Shown piece after piece: positions 33,728 through 41,804 of a DNA stretch of 64,000 nt. This DNA is from CBDHEY01 sp965262305 (GTDB taxonomy: Bacteria > Pseudomonadota > Gammaproteobacteria > Pseudomonadales > Cellvibrionaceae). The notes under the pieces were generated by a model. That model was given only the letters and a program-made list of their open reading frames with translations, made no database searches and was not told the origin of the DNA. Made by a program: the position numbers and the translations under genes. The stretch lies in the NCBI GenBank assembly GCA_965262305.1, contig CBDHEY010000004.1, positions 1-64,000 on the forward strand, given 5' to 3'. Numbering within the stretch: the first letter of the stretch is position 1; each line of letters begins with the position of its first letter.

Positions 33728-34234
33728 TTATTTTAAAGCAATTTTAAGTTCGCGAAGTTCTTTTTTATAACGCCGATCTAACGTTGTAGCAAAAGGAATG
33801 GCAACAAGAGCAACGACCATCCCAGACATTGTCGGTATAGTTGCGGCACTTACACCATCGGCCATTGCTCTTGGATTTCCAGAGCCCATGAAGGCCATCA
33901 CGTCGAACACTTGAATCATTCCTGTCACCGTCCCTAATAGCCCAAACATTGGCAATAGCGCAATCAGCGTTGGAATGATTTTCATATTACGCAACATAAG
34001 GCAATCTAATTCAGAGATTAATTTTTTTCGCTCAAAGTCAGCATACCACGATGAATGATCATCTCGCGTATTCCATTCAGAGAGACAGGCTTTTAATTTA
34101 GATTTATGCTCTTGGAAAAAATACCAGTAGCGCTCTAGCAAATTCCACCAAAGCCAGATAGCCAATATCAAAATAGCCCACAATACATCGCCCCCTTTAT
34201 CCATAAAGTCTCTAAACATTGATAAGAAATCCAC
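33728..34234 (-). CDS. exbB: ExbB2-type proton channel subunit (MotA/TolQ/ExbB family)
   Basis: 168 residues from a GTG that overlaps the TtpC stop codon by one base. There are three membrane helices: residues about 12-32, and a pair near 92-115 and 130-152. The conserved cytoplasmic loop carries ALLPMFGLLGTVTGMIQVF and SAATIPTMSGMVVALVAIPF. The short N-terminus and lack of a periplasmic extension distinguish it from the TtpC-like gene upstream. It is part of the TonB2 motor. Confidence 0.92.
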   Translation of the reverse strand: MDFLSMFRDFMDKGGDVLWAILILAIWLWWNLLERYWYFFQEHKSKLKACLSEWNTRDDHSSWYADFERKKLISELDCLMLRNMKIIPTLIALLPMFGLLGTVTGMIQVFDVMAFMGSGNPRAMADGVSAATIPTMSGMVVALVAIPFATTLDRRYKKELRELKIALK

Positions 34235-35601
34235 TAGGCAGCTCCTTTTGCGTCAGCCTCTGCTTTCTTGGCCATTAATCCAGCCGCTTGTTCACTAATA
34301 ATTTTACCCATTTGAGTAATTCGCGAAGCTAACAAACTATGGGTTAGCAATAATGGAATCGCTGCGCACAAACCTAATACCGTTGTTATTAGGGCTTGAG
34401 AGATTCCTCCTGCCATAAGCTTTGGATCACCTGTACCAAACAATGTAATAGCTTGGAAGGTTCCAATCATCCCCACAACTGTACCCAATAATCCCATCAA
34501 CGGAGCTACAGCCGCCAACACTTTAATTACGGCTAAACCCTTTTTGATTTCAGCCATATCTTTGATGACAATCTCTTGCAGTTTTCGAGAGATTGTTTCT
34601 AGATCTAAATGTTTGTTTTCAAAATAAACATTTAAAATTCTACCTACGGGGTTATTTAAATCTACCGCGTCTAAGTTCTTAAGCTGTCGATTAATTCGCG
34701 ATTTAATACGGAACAATCGTAAAAATCTCTCCAATACAATAAGCAAACCAATAATACCCACAGCAATAATCGCGTAACCTACTGTGCCACCTTGCTCAAT
34801 TCGCTCCATTAAACTAGGCGATTGAACTAAAAGCCCTAACAACGCACCGCGCGAAGGATCGACCGTAAAATCAACGAGTTCGCCTGATCCAGCTTTAGAT
34901 AAAGCACTTGCCGTTGACTGCACATAACTTGGTGGCTGGCGCGCTAACTCAACCACAACATTGTCTTGCGATAAATAATTTAGGTATTTATTACCACTTA
35001 CTACGTTAAACGCCCCTACCCTCGTAATAATGGATTCATAAGCCGACCCATCAGGATCGACAATGGAGCCATCAAAACGCGTTAACTCACCTGACTGGGC
35101 GGTTTCCGCAATCAAAATTTCCCACAGCTTTCGCATCTGATCAATGGTTGGTACTTCAGTACTTGCGGCGAGATCCGCTATTTCATCTTTTCTTTGTGGA
35201 TACTCTAGGCTTATCAAGGACGAAAAAACGACAGTTTCAGCATCATCAGCTGTTTGACGGAAAACACCAAAAAGTTCGCCAAGATCTCCTGTGCGCCGAT
35301 CCAAGATTTCTTGAAGCTCTGCTAATAAAACTTCGTTTTCATCAAATGTCTTTCGATATTGATCTCTAAGTGATTCCTGCTTAGTAACTTCTGACAGCGC
35401 ACTTTGCAATAACTGTTTTTGATCAGATGCTGCTGAGCGAAACTTAGCTTCTCGTTTTTTATTAAGAGCCGCTTCTTCTTTACCCATTGCAGCAACTTCA
35501 TCAAGCAAATCAGTCAGACTAGCAGCACCTTGGGCCAAAGAGTCTGTAAATGGCATAGATAACAATAAGAAACAAGTAATAAATTGAATTGCGTTCTTCA
35601 T
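34234..35601 (-). CDS. TtpC-like MotA/TolQ/ExbB protein with long periplasmic domain
   Basis: 455 residues. The start codon overlaps the DUF3450 stop as TAATG. A signal-like N-terminus (MKNAIQFITCFLLLSMPFTDSLAQ) precedes a periplasmic coiled-coil region to about residue 260. A membrane helix follows near 270-290 (YAIIAVGIIGLLIVLERFL), then the ExbB-like core with APLMGLLGTVVGMIGTFQAI. This layout is that of TtpC, which Vibrio TonB2 systems need in addition to ExbB2, ExbD2 and TonB2. The coiled coil probably links the motor to the DUF3450 partner encoded just before it. Confidence 0.88.
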   Translation of the reverse strand: MKNAIQFITCFLLLSMPFTDSLAQGAASLTDLLDEVAAMGKEEAALNKKREAKFRSAASDQKQLLQSALSEVTKQESLRDQYRKTFDENEVLLAELQEILDRRTGDLGELFGVFRQTADDAETVVFSSLISLEYPQRKDEIADLAASTEVPTIDQMRKLWEILIAETAQSGELTRFDGSIVDPDGSAYESIITRVGAFNVVSGNKYLNYLSQDNVVVELARQPPSYVQSTASALSKAGSGELVDFTVDPSRGALLGLLVQSPSLMERIEQGGTVGYAIIAVGIIGLLIVLERFLRLFRIKSRINRQLKNLDAVDLNNPVGRILNVYFENKHLDLETISRKLQEIVIKDMAEIKKGLAVIKVLAAVAPLMGLLGTVVGMIGTFQAITLFGTGDPKLMAGGISQALITTVLGLCAAIPLLLTHSLLASRITQMGKIISEQAAGLMAKKAEADAKGAA

Positions 35602-36356
35602 TAGCCAGCCTCTGGAGCGTTAAATGGGAGTTTCAATAGTGCAGGAGGAGCCTGCTTTCGGGCAATTCTTAAACCATCTCGAATACTACTTCGATATTTG
35701 GGTTTTAGGGTTTCCCATTGACTTAAAGTTGAATTCCATCGTCCGGTCTTTTTTCCATCTAAAGTTTGATAAAAAAGTCCAATGCGACCAAATCGGAGGA
35801 AGTCAACCGTAATTACCTCGTCACTTTGGGATAACTCGCCGCGATATGCCTCTATCGTTCGGCCATATTCCGCTTCAACCAAATAGGCCTCCATAATTCT
35901 GCGGTATTTTTCACCTGCACTTACATCCGCTCGATCAATCAGTTCTTTTAAATGCTCAATACGCGTAAGTCTTTCATCTCGCAAAAAAGGTACATCGGCA
36001 TTCACTAGCTTTTCCAGTGTTGCTGTCATTTCCAACATAAAAGGCAATGCACCAATTTCAATTGACTCTATTTGATTAGTTTGTCTTTTGATTGAATCAA
36101 TTTCTTCAACTTGAGATTCAATCAACCTTTTAAGCTGTTTATTGTAAATACTCAGGCTTTCTGACCTCGCAATAGCAGCGCGGTATCTTTGAAAATCATC
36201 GGCAGTCTGACTATCAAGCTTATCAATCTTAGCCTGGCTTTTTGCCGCTGATGTATTAATTGCCACTTGTTTATCGATGGTTTCTTGCTGACTGTTAGCC
36301 ATACTGCAAAACAAACCGAATACAAGAGCGACGAGCCCTTGGTAAGAAAACCTCAT
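35601..36356 (-). CDS. DUF3450 periplasmic coiled-coil protein, first gene of the TonB-purine operon
   Basis: 251 residues with a signal peptide (LVALVFGLFCSMANS, cleavage near 22). It is followed by a long coiled coil (about 28-110) and a globular C-terminal part containing ADVSAGEKYRRIMEAYLVEAEYGR, seen as ADVSAGEKYRRIM and AYLVEAEYGRTI. DUF3450 proteins regularly precede TtpC-ExbB2-ExbD2-TonB2 genes, and their role is not established. The eleven genes from here down to 25367 are co-directional with overlaps or short gaps, which suggests one operon controlled from the sigma-54 element at 36497. Confidence 0.85.
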   Translation of the reverse strand: MRFSYQGLVALVFGLFCSMANSQQETIDKQVAINTSAAKSQAKIDKLDSQTADDFQRYRAAIARSESLSIYNKQLKRLIESQVEEIDSIKRQTNQIESIEIGALPFMLEMTATLEKLVNADVPFLRDERLTRIEHLKELIDRADVSAGEKYRRIMEAYLVEAEYGRTIEAYRGELSQSDEVITVDFLRFGRIGLFYQTLDGKKTGRWNSTLSQWETLKPKYRSSIRDGLRIARKQAPPALLKLPFNAPEAG

Positions 36357-36496
36357 AAAAGCACCTGTAAAAATTTTTAGATTTTGAAGAGTGGATAAAC
36401 TTTTTAAAAATCATTCTGCAACAAACCAACGGCGTCAATAATTTCATTAAGATGGTTTGCTACTTAAAGCCCAAGAATACCTACCGAGCGATTTAG

Positions 36497-36512
36497 AGCA
36501 AGCAATATGCCA
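36497..36512 (-). promoter_or_regulatory. Sigma-54 promoter of the TonB-purine operon
   Basis: On the minus strand TGGCAT-ATTGC-TTGCT matches TGGCAC-N5-TTGCW with one mismatch. It is nearly identical in sequence and flanks to the receptor-operon promoter at 10688, including the following CTAA. Transcription would start about 130 bp before the DUF3450 gene. Confidence 0.72.
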
Positions 36513-36516
36513 ATTC

Positions 36517-36532
36517 CTGTCCGATTGGTCAT
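36517..36532. promoter_or_regulatory. RutR-type operator dyad
   Basis: CTGTCCGATTGGTCAT matches 10 of 14 defined bases of the RutR consensus. It sits 4 bp upstream of the sigma-54 element, one base closer than the equivalent site of the receptor operon. Confidence 0.55.
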
Positions 36533-36825
36533 GTTTTTGAATATATAAAATATATCAGGCTAAATAGCGAAAAATGTCATATCCTTTCGCAAAATTGAAA
36601 TGCTTAGTCATCAACTTGATGTACGATACAACATGGATTGGCGTTTTATTTGAATAAAACTCAAATAAAAATTTTAGGCAAAAATGAAAACTTTCAGTGC
36701 AAAAAGAAATTCTTTGCACAGTGACCGGGCAATATAATTTTTTCATTCTCTGATCTTTTATCTAATGACGCTTAAAAAAAACGATGTTAAATTTAACTCG
36801 AGCGAACACACCGTAGTGGAAAAAT

Positions 36826-37743
36826 ATGCAAGAAGATTATCCTCGTGATCTTGTGGGTTATGCTAATAACCCACCCAAAAAACCCTGGCCAAACAATGCA
36901 AAAATAGCGGTTCAGTTTGTACTCAATTATGAGGAAGGAGCTGAAAACAGTATTTTACATGGCGATCAATTCTCAGAAACTTTTTTATCAGAGATAATAG
37001 GAGCTAAAGCTTACCCAGCAAGACATAAAAGTATGGAGTCGCTTTATGAATATGGCAGCCGATCCGGTTTTTGGCGTCTTTACAAGCTTTTTGAGCGCTA
37101 CTCTCTTCCGATTACCGTTTATGGTGTTGCTATGGCACTCGCTAGAAACCCAGAAGCCGTTGCCGCAATGAAGTCCTCAAGCTGGGAAATAGCAAGCCAT
37201 GGTTATCGTTGGATAGACCATCAATTTATGTCTATTGAAAAAGAACGATCGCAAGTTCAATTGGCTATCGATACGCACGAGAAAATAACTGGCGAAAAGC
37301 CATTGGGCTGGTATACGGGTCGGGATAGCCCAAATACACGAGACTTAATCATTGAAGCCGGTGGCTTTTTGTATGATTCAGATAGTTATGCCGATGATCT
37401 ACCTTATTGGGTATTAGATTACGAAAAACCTCATTTAGTTATTCCTTACACATTAGATACCAATGATATGCGCTTTGCGTCTCCGCAAGGTTTTAATTGT
37501 GGCGATCAATTCTATTCCTACTTAAAAGATTGTTTTGATGTGCTTTACGAGGAAGGAAACGAATCGCCAAAACTCATGAATATTGGATTACATTGTCGTA
37601 TTGTAGGAAGGCCAGCTAGGATGAAATCGTTGCAAAGATTTATCGAATATGTCTTAAAACACGAAAACGTATGGATTTGTAAACGGGTTGATATAGCCAA
37701 ACACTGGCATACACATTTTTACCCTGAAACTGTAATTGAATAA
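36826..37743 (+). CDS. puuE: Allantoinase PuuE (polysaccharide-deacetylase fold)
   Basis: 305 residues. The NodB-like domain shows FVLNYEEGAENSILHGD near 27-43, SHGYRWIDHQFM near 125 and the PuuE-specific GWYTGRDSPNTRDLI near 160. The C-terminal MNIGLHCRIVGRPARM is also typical. It hydrolyses S-allantoin to allantoate without the amidohydrolase metal centre of classical allantoinases. It links UraD (plus-strand operon) to the allantoate amidohydrolase (minus-strand operon). It heads a plus-strand group with DUF1330, HpxX and HpxY genes. Confidence 0.93.
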   Translation: MQEDYPRDLVGYANNPPKKPWPNNAKIAVQFVLNYEEGAENSILHGDQFSETFLSEIIGAKAYPARHKSMESLYEYGSRSGFWRLYKLFERYSLPITVYGVAMALARNPEAVAAMKSSSWEIASHGYRWIDHQFMSIEKERSQVQLAIDTHEKITGEKPLGWYTGRDSPNTRDLIIEAGGFLYDSDSYADDLPYWVLDYEKPHLVIPYTLDTNDMRFASPQGFNCGDQFYSYLKDCFDVLYEEGNESPKLMNIGLHCRIVGRPARMKSLQRFIEYVLKHENVWICKRVDIAKHWHTHFYPETVIE

Positions 37744-37749
37744 AACCTA

Positions 37750-38058
37750 TTGAGACCGCATTTGACAGCTTATATTATTGTTGATATTGAAATTAACGAC
37801 AGTGATTCTTATAAAGAATATATTCGTTTAATTACACCTACTTTAAAAAAATATTCAGGAAGATATCTTGTTCGAGGTGGCGACCCAGAAACTCTTGACG
37901 GAGAATGGCGGAGCAAGAGAATTGTTGTTATGCAATATCCTTCTCGAAAAGTCGCTAAATCCTGGCTAAATGACCCCGATTTAAAATCTATTCATGATAT
38001 GCGACGCAGAAATTCTAAAAAATGCAATATGATTTTATGTGATGGAATAGAGAATTAA
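37750..38058 (+). CDS. DUF1330 protein
   Basis: 102 residues with a TTG start 6 bp after puuE. It shows the small ferredoxin-like alpha-beta fold of DUF1330: AYIIVDIEINDSDSYKEYI, KKYSGRYLVRGGDPETLDG (a hallmark YLVRGG) and RIVVMQYPSRKVAKSWL. The biochemical role of the family is unknown. In Klebsiella the third small protein of the oxalurate branch, HpxZ, is a DUF3225 protein that is missing here. This gene occupies a similar place but is not homologous to it, as far as can be seen. Confidence 0.8.
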   Translation: MRPHLTAYIIVDIEINDSDSYKEYIRLITPTLKKYSGRYLVRGGDPETLDGEWRSKRIVVMQYPSRKVAKSWLNDPDLKSIHDMRRRNSKKCNMILCDGIEN

Positions 38059-38089
38059 TATTTAATATTCATACTGGGTATTTTTGTCC

Positions 38090-38118
38090 TTTTAGTCAGA
38101 ATTTTAGAATGACTAAAA
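38090..38118. terminator. Hairpin between DUF1330 and hpxX genes
   Basis: Arms TTTTAGTCA and TGACTAAAA surround an 11-nt loop in the 109-bp gap. There is no clean T run after it, so it may act as an attenuator or mRNA-stability element rather than a full terminator. Confidence 0.4.
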
Positions 38119-38167
38119 TTAAATTTTACCAAGTAAATCCCTTTGAAAACTTAGGAAATCTAGATAA

Positions 38168-38374
38168 ATGTCCAACGATAATTTCGATCCAACATTATAT
38201 ATCGAATTTATGGCCAGCATCGTTAAACTTGAAATAAACGAAGCCTGGAAACCAGAGGTAGTCAATCATATTCTTACGGCAAAAAAAATGATGCACATTA
38301 TTGAGACGGCAGATATTGAAGCGGATACTTCTGATTTTGCTCCAACGTTTAGGCCCAAAAAACTAAATCAGTAA
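38168..38374 (+). CDS. hpxX: HpxX/AtzG-like small subunit (DUF4089)
   Basis: 68 residues. It shows the DUF4089 pattern: two helices ending in VNHILTAKKMMHIIETADI and the C-terminal SDFAPTFRP tail, which in the family is followed by the stop. Such proteins are small partners of AtzE-family amidases (AtzG with AtzE; HpxX with HpxY). The partner gene starts 24 bp downstream, the usual arrangement. The subunit has no catalytic residues and stabilises the amidase. Confidence 0.8.
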   Translation: MSNDNFDPTLYIEFMASIVKLEINEAWKPEVVNHILTAKKMMHIIETADIEADTSDFAPTFRPKKLNQ

Positions 38375-38398
38375 TTGTATAAAACAGGAGAGGTCTCG

Positions 38399-39805
38399 GT
38401 GTTTAGTAATCCCTTTGAGTATGCTCACAACATTTCTAAATTAGTACATAAAGGCGAAACTTCAGCATCAAGCATTATTGAATTTTATCTGTCTCGTATT
38501 TCAGTACTAAATCCTAAGTTAAATGCCTATACACATATATGCTCGGAGCGCGCACTAAAAAAAGCGAAAGATATAGATAACAAAGTAGCGAAAGGACAGA
38601 AACTAGGTAAGCTAGCCGGCATCCCTTTTAGTGTTAAAAACCTCTATGATATCGAGTCGGTTGTTACCTTAGCAGGATCAAAGATAAATAGGACCAATAA
38701 ACCAGCAAGCCAAGACGCTTTGCTCATTAAGCGATTAGAACAGGAAGATGCCATTCTAATTGGAGCTCTTGCTATGGGCGAATTTGCTTATGATTTTACG
38801 GGTGAAAATTCACACTATGGCAACTGTTGTAATCCATGGGATTCAACATTAATGACGGGAGGTTCTTCTTCCGGTTCAGGAGCAGCAACTTCGGGTGGTC
38901 TAGCTCCAATCTCTCTAGGATCAGATACAAATGGGTCCATACGTGTACCTTCGTCACTATGTGGAATTTTTGGATTAAAACCCACATATGGGAGATTGCC
39001 TAGAACAAACACCTACCCATTTTGCGATAGCTTAGATCACCTGGGCCCGATAGCAAGAAGCGTAAAAGATTTAAGTCTTTGTTTTGACGTATTGCAAGGC
39101 TTCGACGAAAATGATCATGCTTGCGTCAAAAGAGAAACGATAAACACCTACGATATACTCGAAGAGGGACTTAACAACCTAAGAATTAAAATAGCAGACG
39201 GATACTTTGATTGTAGTGATTTTCCAGATGCAGCTTTTGCCATGGAAAAAGTAAAATCGTCTTTAAATATTGCAGATAAAGACAAGATAGAAATCCCAGG
39301 GGCTTTGCAGGGGCGCTCAGCCGCATACTTAATTACAAATATTGAGTCAAGTTTACTCCATAAAAAGCATCTACAAGATAGCCCAGAAGATTTCGATCCT
39401 GATACACGTTATCGTTTTCTTGCCGGTGCACTTCTGCCAAGTGAATGGTATTTAAAAGCACAGCAGGTAAGACAATGGTATGCAGAACAGGCTAATCATA
39501 TTTTTCAAGATACGGATGTTATCATTTGTCCCGCAACACCTTGCGTTGCTCCAAAACAAGGAGAGAAAAAACTAGAGATAAAAGGAGAAGCACAGCCACT
39601 ACGACCTAATCTTGGGTATTTCACACAACCAATTTCAGCCATTGGCTTACCGAGTGTGACAGTTCCATGTTTTGTAGAAGAAAAACAACTCCCCATTGGC
39701 GTTCAAATAGTCGCCGCGCCTTGGCGAGAAGACATTTGTCTAAAAGTCGCATTTGCTTTGGAGCAAAAAGGTTTTAAAGCGTTACAACCGACTGATATTT
39801 CTTGA
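38399..39805 (+). CDS. hpxY: AtzE/HpxY-family amidohydrolase, probable oxalurate hydrolase
   Basis: 468 residues from GTG 38399, chosen because AGGAG lies 8 nt upstream; an in-frame TTG 38375 has none. The amidase-signature catalytic triad is visible: Lys in GIPFSVKNLYD near 80, and the cis-Ser and nucleophile Ser in MTGGSSSGSGAATSGGLAP near 150-168. The C-terminal half has FTQPISAIGLPSVTVPC. In Klebsiella the HpxX/HpxY pair acts in oxalurate breakdown. The neighbouring ureidoglycine aminotransferase and HpxW give the same context. Hydrolysis of oxalurate to oxamate is inferred, not proven by residues. Confidence 0.78.
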   Translation: MFSNPFEYAHNISKLVHKGETSASSIIEFYLSRISVLNPKLNAYTHICSERALKKAKDIDNKVAKGQKLGKLAGIPFSVKNLYDIESVVTLAGSKINRTNKPASQDALLIKRLEQEDAILIGALAMGEFAYDFTGENSHYGNCCNPWDSTLMTGGSSSGSGAATSGGLAPISLGSDTNGSIRVPSSLCGIFGLKPTYGRLPRTNTYPFCDSLDHLGPIARSVKDLSLCFDVLQGFDENDHACVKRETINTYDILEEGLNNLRIKIADGYFDCSDFPDAAFAMEKVKSSLNIADKDKIEIPGALQGRSAAYLITNIESSLLHKKHLQDSPEDFDPDTRYRFLAGALLPSEWYLKAQQVRQWYAEQANHIFQDTDVIICPATPCVAPKQGEKKLEIKGEAQPLRPNLGYFTQPISAIGLPSVTVPCFVEEKQLPIGVQIVAAPWREDICLKVAFALEQKGFKALQPTDIS

Positions 39806-39921
39806 GGCGGAAAATTAAAAAAAAATAAACTCGTGCTATGTCTTTTAAAGTTAACGCTTGTGATCGATTTTCACGTCTTCTCGATAAATGGAAAGTCCTT
39901 TAACAAAAGATTGCGAAACAA

Positions 39922-39942
39922 GATTCCGTCTTCATCGGAATC
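39922..39942. repeat. Perfect small intergenic palindrome
   Basis: GATTCCG-TCTTCAT-CGGAATC forms a 7-bp stem between the convergent hpxY and cupin genes. It may be a member of a dispersed intergenic repeat family or a bidirectional end of transcription. The rest of 39806-40032 shows nothing else. Confidence 0.45.
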
Positions 39943-40032
39943 TCAGGCTTAATAATTAGAATTTTCACGACCCGCGCTTCTTTGAAAACTTGTGATTCCC
40001 AAAATAGTTTTGATGGCGAGTAGTTAGGATTT

Positions 40033-40638
40033 TTACTTTTCCTCAGAACGTATTTTTGCTAATTTGTAAATAACTCTTTTATGTGCAGGAAACTGCGAAG
40101 ACAAAAACTCTGCATCAGCCAAAGTCATATCGTCAAAATCGAATCCTGGCACGACAACTTCCGTAATTAGGCCGTACTCACCTCCATCATTAAGCTTAGA
40201 CGCCTTCCATACGCCACCAGATACAACAAACTGTAACTCATGACCTTTAGTGATATCACTGCCCAAAACTCGTGTTTCCAATCGCCCATCAGGATAAATT
40301 AGGAAATAGGTGATCGGGTCTCCTTTTTGAAACACGTGCATAATATCTGATCGATTCTGATGAAAGTGCCCTACGGGAGATTGTGATGTTAATAAATAAA
40401 GTATCGACGTCATATAAAAGCGATCGCCATGCTCTGTTTTAATCTTTGGACGATGATCCGCTTGAAACGTGCGCCGATAATAACCACCCTCCACATGAGC
40501 TTCTAGTTTTAAAGCATTAATCAATTGCTTAACTTCTTGTGAGTGACTATGACTTTTCATCTCGGAAAAACCTGTGTTGCACCATAGAAAGCAAAAGCTT
40601 AGCACCAATCCATTTTGTAAACGCTTTAATATAATCAT
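40033..40638 (-). CDS. Exported cupin-domain protein (DUF985 / cupin_5)
   Basis: 201 residues from ATG 40638, supported by AAAGG upstream. The resulting N-terminus (MIILKRLQNGLVLSFCFLW) is a signal peptide. The DUF985 core follows: LKLEAHVEGGYYRRTFQAD near 50-68, SILYLLTSQSPVGHFHQN with metal-type His residues, and VVPGFDFDDMTLADAEFL near the end. Most members are cytosolic, so the signal peptide is unusual. The function is unknown. It is convergent with hpxY and may or may not belong to the purine locus. Confidence 0.82.
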   Translation of the reverse strand: MIILKRLQNGLVLSFCFLWCNTGFSEMKSHSHSQEVKQLINALKLEAHVEGGYYRRTFQADHRPKIKTEHGDRFYMTSILYLLTSQSPVGHFHQNRSDIMHVFQKGDPITYFLIYPDGRLETRVLGSDITKGHELQFVVSGGVWKASKLNDGGEYGLITEVVVPGFDFDDMTLADAEFLSSQFPAHKRVIYKLAKIRSEEK

Positions 40639-41117
40639 ACGATTGACCTTTGCTCTTTGGTTTTGTTTAAGAGTGATGGCTGACATAAAATATACATGTT
40701 AGGAAACACAAAACTTTCTTAATATAGCAATCTACCAGCCAATGTAAATACGATATTTTATTGTAATTGCGCATCGACGAATTGTTTTTTTAAAAATGAC
40801 CTTATTTGAAAATATAAATAGCGATAATGGATAGCAAATAGCTATTTCCAACACATTAATTTATCACAACGCCTTAATTTCGATGCTAGCTTGTACCATT
40901 CTGACTAAATATGCTGGTTAATTGATGATTAAAATTATAAAAAGATTATTTCTTCTTAATTCGTATCCTCTAGATGAAAAATGCTTTTTAGCTAAACCGG
41001 TACCAAATGTTGTAAACTCTACTCTTTGGGTTCTCTTTGTTTTATATATACCTTGGCGCGCCATAATGTCGTTGGATGAAGGGCATCCATTTCATTCATT
41101 TGATTCATGGAGTATAT
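40639..41117. other. Intergenic stretch with one doubtful small ORF
   Basis: 479 bp, very A+T-rich. An ORF from ATG 40924 to 41140 (72 codons) would encode one hydrophobic helix (NSTLWVLFVLYIPWRAI) but lacks a binding site and overlaps the next gene. I cannot tell whether it is real. No other feature is seen. Confidence 0.4.
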
Positions 41118-41783
41118 ATGCCCAAAGCCGTAATGTTTGATTTAGGGGATACTGTACTGGAGGAAATATCTTACTCCATAAATTCAGGTTATAAAGAACT
41201 ATCACCTTACTTAACTTCAAATATTTCGTTAGATAAATTACATGACGCTATCAACCGAGGCCAAACGGAGATTTCTGAATTTAAGTTGCAAGAATGGATA
41301 AATTCCAATCTCAACGCTAAAGGAAGCGAATTGAGTGCAGAAAAAATTGAATTATTACTGTGGAACCAAACTGTTAAATTATCACCAAAACATGGCGTCA
41401 AAGAAGCTTTAGAATTTCTAAAAAAACGGGGAATAAAAATTGCTGCAATTAGTAACACAATCTTTAGTTCTTATTGCATCAAGAATGAGCTTGAAAAACA
41501 TAATTTGGGTTCTTACTTTGAAGCAGTTATATCGAGTGCAGACAATGGCATAAGGAAACCAAGTGTAGATATATTTAAAAAGACATTAAGAGATCTTGAG
41601 GTTCAGCCAAATGATGCCTGGTATATCGGCGACAAATGGGAAACGGATGTTCTTGGTTCAGTAAAAGCGGGCATGACTGCGGTTTGGTATGCTGAAAAAT
41701 ATAATGAAACTGATTCTCAAACTGCTTATATAAAACTGAATAATTGGTATGACTTTTTTGAAGTATGGCATAAATATGCCTAA
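41118..41783 (+). CDS. HAD-superfamily hydrolase
   Basis: 221 residues from ATG 41118 with GGAG 5 nt upstream. HAD motifs: I AVMFDLGDTVLEE near 4-16, II IAAISNT near 112, III GIRKPSVDIFKK near 148, IV WYIGDKWETDVLGS near 172. A helical cap lies between motifs I and II (subfamily I). Motif I is DLGDT: the second Asp of the usual DxDxT is Gly, and an Asp follows one place later. This alters the general acid/base position, so phosphatase activity on standard substrates is uncertain. No genomic neighbour hints at a substrate. Confidence 0.82.
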   Translation: MPKAVMFDLGDTVLEEISYSINSGYKELSPYLTSNISLDKLHDAINRGQTEISEFKLQEWINSNLNAKGSELSAEKIELLLWNQTVKLSPKHGVKEALEFLKKRGIKIAAISNTIFSSYCIKNELEKHNLGSYFEAVISSADNGIRKPSVDIFKKTLRDLEVQPNDAWYIGDKWETDVLGSVKAGMTAVWYAEKYNETDSQTAYIKLNNWYDFFEVWHKYA

Positions 41784-41804
41784 AAAGGTAAATCAATAAA
41801 ATCA

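Larger units (their letters stand above)
36357..36825. other. Divergent regulatory region between the TonB-purine operon and puuE
   Basis: 469 bp without a supported gene. It contains the minus-strand sigma-54 element (36497-36512) and RutR-type dyad (36517-36532). On the puuE side it is A+T-rich, and the best plus-strand -24/-12 candidate fails at the -12 GC. A weak GTGGAAAA binding site precedes puuE. Confidence 0.6.

Noticed and set aside
36639..36654. Plus-strand sigma-54-like element TGGCGT-TTTAT-TTGAA before puuE
   Set aside because: The essential GC at -12 is GA, so it is not a credible -24/-12 promoter.
40924..41140. 72-codon ORF before the HAD gene
   Set aside because: No ribosome binding site, it overlaps the HAD start, and it resembles no family. 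It is kept only as a remark on the intergenic stretch.
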